Shown: positions 61,975 through 64,000 of the stretch, one piece after another
Layout of the letters: every line of letters begins with the position of its first letter
Position numbering within the stretch: the first letter of the stretch is position 1
Source of the DNA: Opitutaceae bacterium
GTDB taxonomy: Bacteria > Verrucomicrobiota > Verrucomicrobiia > Opitutales > Opitutaceae
Direction: 5' to 3'
Assembly: GCA_015075305.1 (NCBI GenBank)
Contig: JABTUS010000006.1
Coordinates: 62,001-126,000, forward strand
Length of the DNA stretch: 64,000 bases
The notes under the pieces: model-generated
Seen by the model: the letters and a program-made list of their open reading frames with translations, nothing else
What the model was told of the DNA's origin: nothing
Database searches by the model: none
Program-made: the position numbers and the translations under genes

Positions 61975-64000
61975 CACAACATCATCGAGCCAGGACAAAG
62001 CGAGGCCGCTCGACGGTCCGCATGGCTCCGGAGCCCACAGGCATGCACGAAACCTTCACTACCCCTGCCGCGCAAGAAGCGGAGCCTCTGCATTGTTTCC
62101 AGTTTGCTCTGGCTGGCCGGAGCGGGAGTGATGACGAGGGCGGCGACACTCGACGGGCCCCATGTCTCGCTCACAATTGAGATAGCCGGCGATGTGGTGA
62201 ATGCGTCGTTGGGATCCTCAGCCCTGCCCGCGTTCGCCTCCGGTCCCTATGCCTGGAACGCAAGAGTGGATGGGGTCGGCTTGGACGGACTGAAGTCGGC
62301 CCAGGTCCGCCGGGCAAATGACCGCACCTTGATTGTCACAGGCCGTCTTGGTCCGCTCGATATCGAGCAGCGTTTCACGCTTCTGGAGGATGGTGGCGGC
62401 TTTTCCGAAAGCATCATTCTGCACAACCCGACCGGCCGCACGGTGGACATCGACGACCTCCGGTTTGGTTTCTCCCGGAAAGTGGATCCCGCGACCGACC
62501 CCTTCCGGTTGGTAGCCGTGCCGTACCGGAGACAGGCGGACGGTTCTTTCCATGACAATTCGATGGCGGACATCGTGGCCGTCGTTGAACGGGGTGGTAA
62601 AATCAATGCGACCGGCAATCAGCCGCCGGTGGCGCCTCTGGTTGACGAAGAACACCGGCGTCTGCGCTCGGAAGGTTGGGTGCTGACCGACGGAGCTCGC
62701 AGCCTGCTTGTGCTCAAGTACAACAACGAGGCGGTGGAGTTGTCCGCGGTGAACTGGGAGGCCGCGCAGGCTCGGGTGGTGTTCGGGGGCTGTGCTTTTG
62801 TTTTGCACAAGGAACCGGTGCAGGCTCGCTCCCTGTGCCCGGAAACCCGGTTCCAATTTGGCGAGACACGCTACGTCTTCTACAATGGCGGCTGGCCGGA
62901 GGGTTATGCACTCTACAAGGACTTTCTGAATCGCAGGGGCCATGGGCTCGCGCCGGAATATGATCCGCAGGTTCAGTGGAATGTGCTGTTCGATCTCAGC
63001 GACAAAGCCTGGCCCTATAAAAAGGTCCTGGAGCAGGCTGCGCTCGCGAAGGCTGCCGGATGCACACGCCTCTATCTTGATCCAGGCTGGCAGGTTCCCA
63101 CCACGCCAACCAATCCCCAACCTCTGTATGGCTCGGCGCTGTGGGATGAGAAACGCCTTGGGCCGCTCGATGAATTTGTCCGCCTCATGCGCGATTCCTA
63201 CGGACTCGAGGTGGGACTGTGGGCCGCCGCCAGCGTCGGACAGAAAGACGCGCAGTGGCCCAGGGATTACTACCGGCAAATGCCCGCCGCCGTTCTGCAA
63301 ACTCCGCCTCCACGGCAGAGGTATCAAGATCTCGTCCTGCTGCCGATGGTCAAGTCCGCCGCCTCCTCCGCCCTGGACGCGGAGCATGACGCCGGAAAGG
63401 TGAGGGATGGCCAGTATGGAAATGGCGCAAGCTGGATCGCCGGTCGCATGCCGGCCTGGATCGAAATCGATCTCAAGCAGCAGCGTGCTATTTCCCAGAT
63501 CAATCTGAGCAACGACAATACCCGGCGGCACACTGACCGCGCTGCGACCTCCTTTCGCATTCTGACCGCCACCCGTTACAACGTGGATTCCAAGGCGGAC
63601 ACCTGGAAGGTGGTCGGAGAGTACAACCAATACTCCGCCGGCCTGACGAATCAGATGGAGTTTTCCTTCCCGCCGGTCACCGCGCGCTGGGTGCGGATCG
63701 AATTGCTCGAACCCGCGGCGGAGCCCGTCCGCATTGATGAAATCGAAATTTATCAGGCGGCTCCGAACAGGGAGAAGACCATCCTGCCTTCAAGCGGGCG
63801 GTCCGACGGTGGCAGCGGATTGCTGACCCTGAACGAGCTGTGCATGTCTGACCGGGAGTGGCTGGATGAGAGATTTCGCCGCCTTTCCCGCCTGACCGAT
63901 TCGGGTGTCCGGTTCCTGATGTTCGACTTTCACGGCTGGAGAGGCCCGTGTTATGCGCCCGATCACGGCCACCCGGTTCCCTCCACCACGCTTGATCACA
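61975..64000 (+). CDS. Clan-D-like glycoside hydrolase with a discoidin (F5/8C) domain inserted in the barrel; 3' end outside window
   Basis: The frame is open from before 61873 to the right edge; ATG 61975 or 61966 is preferred because the signal segment (KKRSLCIVSSLLWLAGAGVM) follows. Residues about 63-309 are a beta-sandwich, then the barrel with CTRLYLDPGWQVP (about 363-375), ALWDEKRLGPLDEFVRLMRD and LEVGLWAAAS. From about residue 463 to 596 there is a discoidin-like domain (NGASWIAGRMPAWIEIDLKQ, QRAISQINLSND, ARWVRIELLE, IDEIEIYQ). The barrel then resumes with LTLNELCMSDREWLDERF and VRFLMFDFHGWRGPCYAPDH, matching the FMFDG/DPAHGH strand of the 48066 and 50260 proteins. The nucleophile is probably the Asp of LMFDF (by analogy). 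Last gene of the rightward set here. Confidence 0.8.

Noticed and set aside
62218-63630. 470-codon minus-strand frame
   Set aside because: It is antisense to the glycosidase that starts at 61975, whose plus-strand translation gives recognisable barrel and discoidin motifs. Long antisense frames are common in this GC-rich sequence.
1-64000. CRISPR arrays, tRNA/rRNA genes, insertion sequences, prophage
   Set aside because: No regularly spaced repeats, no transposase, integrase or structural phage protein and no RNA gene pattern were noticed on reading both strands; covariance-model scans were not possible.

Overview
The window looks like part of the chromosome of a GC-rich Gram-negative polysaccharide degrader, most probably Verrucomicrobiota of the Opitutaceae type. 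The reasons are TonB-dependent receptors with an LSPFxV-like stretch just after the signal peptide, no SusD-like partners, many exported family S1 sulfatases and glycoside hydrolases, LacI-type regulators and mostly weak Shine-Dalgarno sequences. This placement is inference from protein style, not from a marker gene. Nearly everything is catabolic. I saw no rRNA, tRNA, CRISPR array, phage or insertion-sequence gene.

Layout. (A) 1-6682, plus strand: end of a TonB receptor, a sulfatase, a Tat-exported alpha-toroid protein and an MFS carrier, tightly packed. (B) 6694-9840, minus: a large TonB receptor, divergent from (C) 10034-19520, plus: LacI regulator, DUF6282-type hydrolase, ACS-type MFS, Gfo/Idh oxidoreductase, DSD1-type PLP enzyme, a glycoside-hydrolase-like protein, a cytochrome c/sorbosone-dehydrogenase fusion and a rhamnogalacturonan acetylesterase. 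(D) 24787-19564, minus: C69 dipeptidase, a probable TIM-barrel hydrolase and an Sde182-type (DUF1593) protein with a frameshift. (E) 24994-34212: four-carbon acid sugar kinase, a broken propeller protein, a sulfatase, a LamG/propeller protein, a truncated and frameshifted relative of it, and an SGNH hydrolase; this stretch shows gene decay or assembly error. (F) 34461-45165: LacI regulator, a protein joining an inactive-looking FGE-sulfatase domain to a BNR propeller and MORN-like repeats, a TonB receptor with a carboxypeptidase-regulatory domain, and a GH2 enzyme.

(G) 45278-64000 is the most coherent unit. Two gene sets diverge from a 330-base region. Leftward: sulfatase, two tandem paralogous clan-D-like glycosidases, an Ldh_2 dehydrogenase and a sugar porter. 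Rightward: two tandem paralogous TonB receptors, a sulfatase with an unusual active-site motif, a lactonase-type propeller, and a third glycosidase of the same superfamily carrying a discoidin domain inside its catalytic barrel. The divergent region holds an inverted pair of the 9-mer GCGTTTACG/CGTAAACGC, with a third copy before the second receptor. I read this as one regulated sulfated-glycan utilization locus: receptors import oligosaccharides, sulfatases and glycosidases trim them, and the porter, dehydrogenase and lactonase handle the sugar. No formylglycine-generating enzyme able to mature the four sulfatases is visible in the window.
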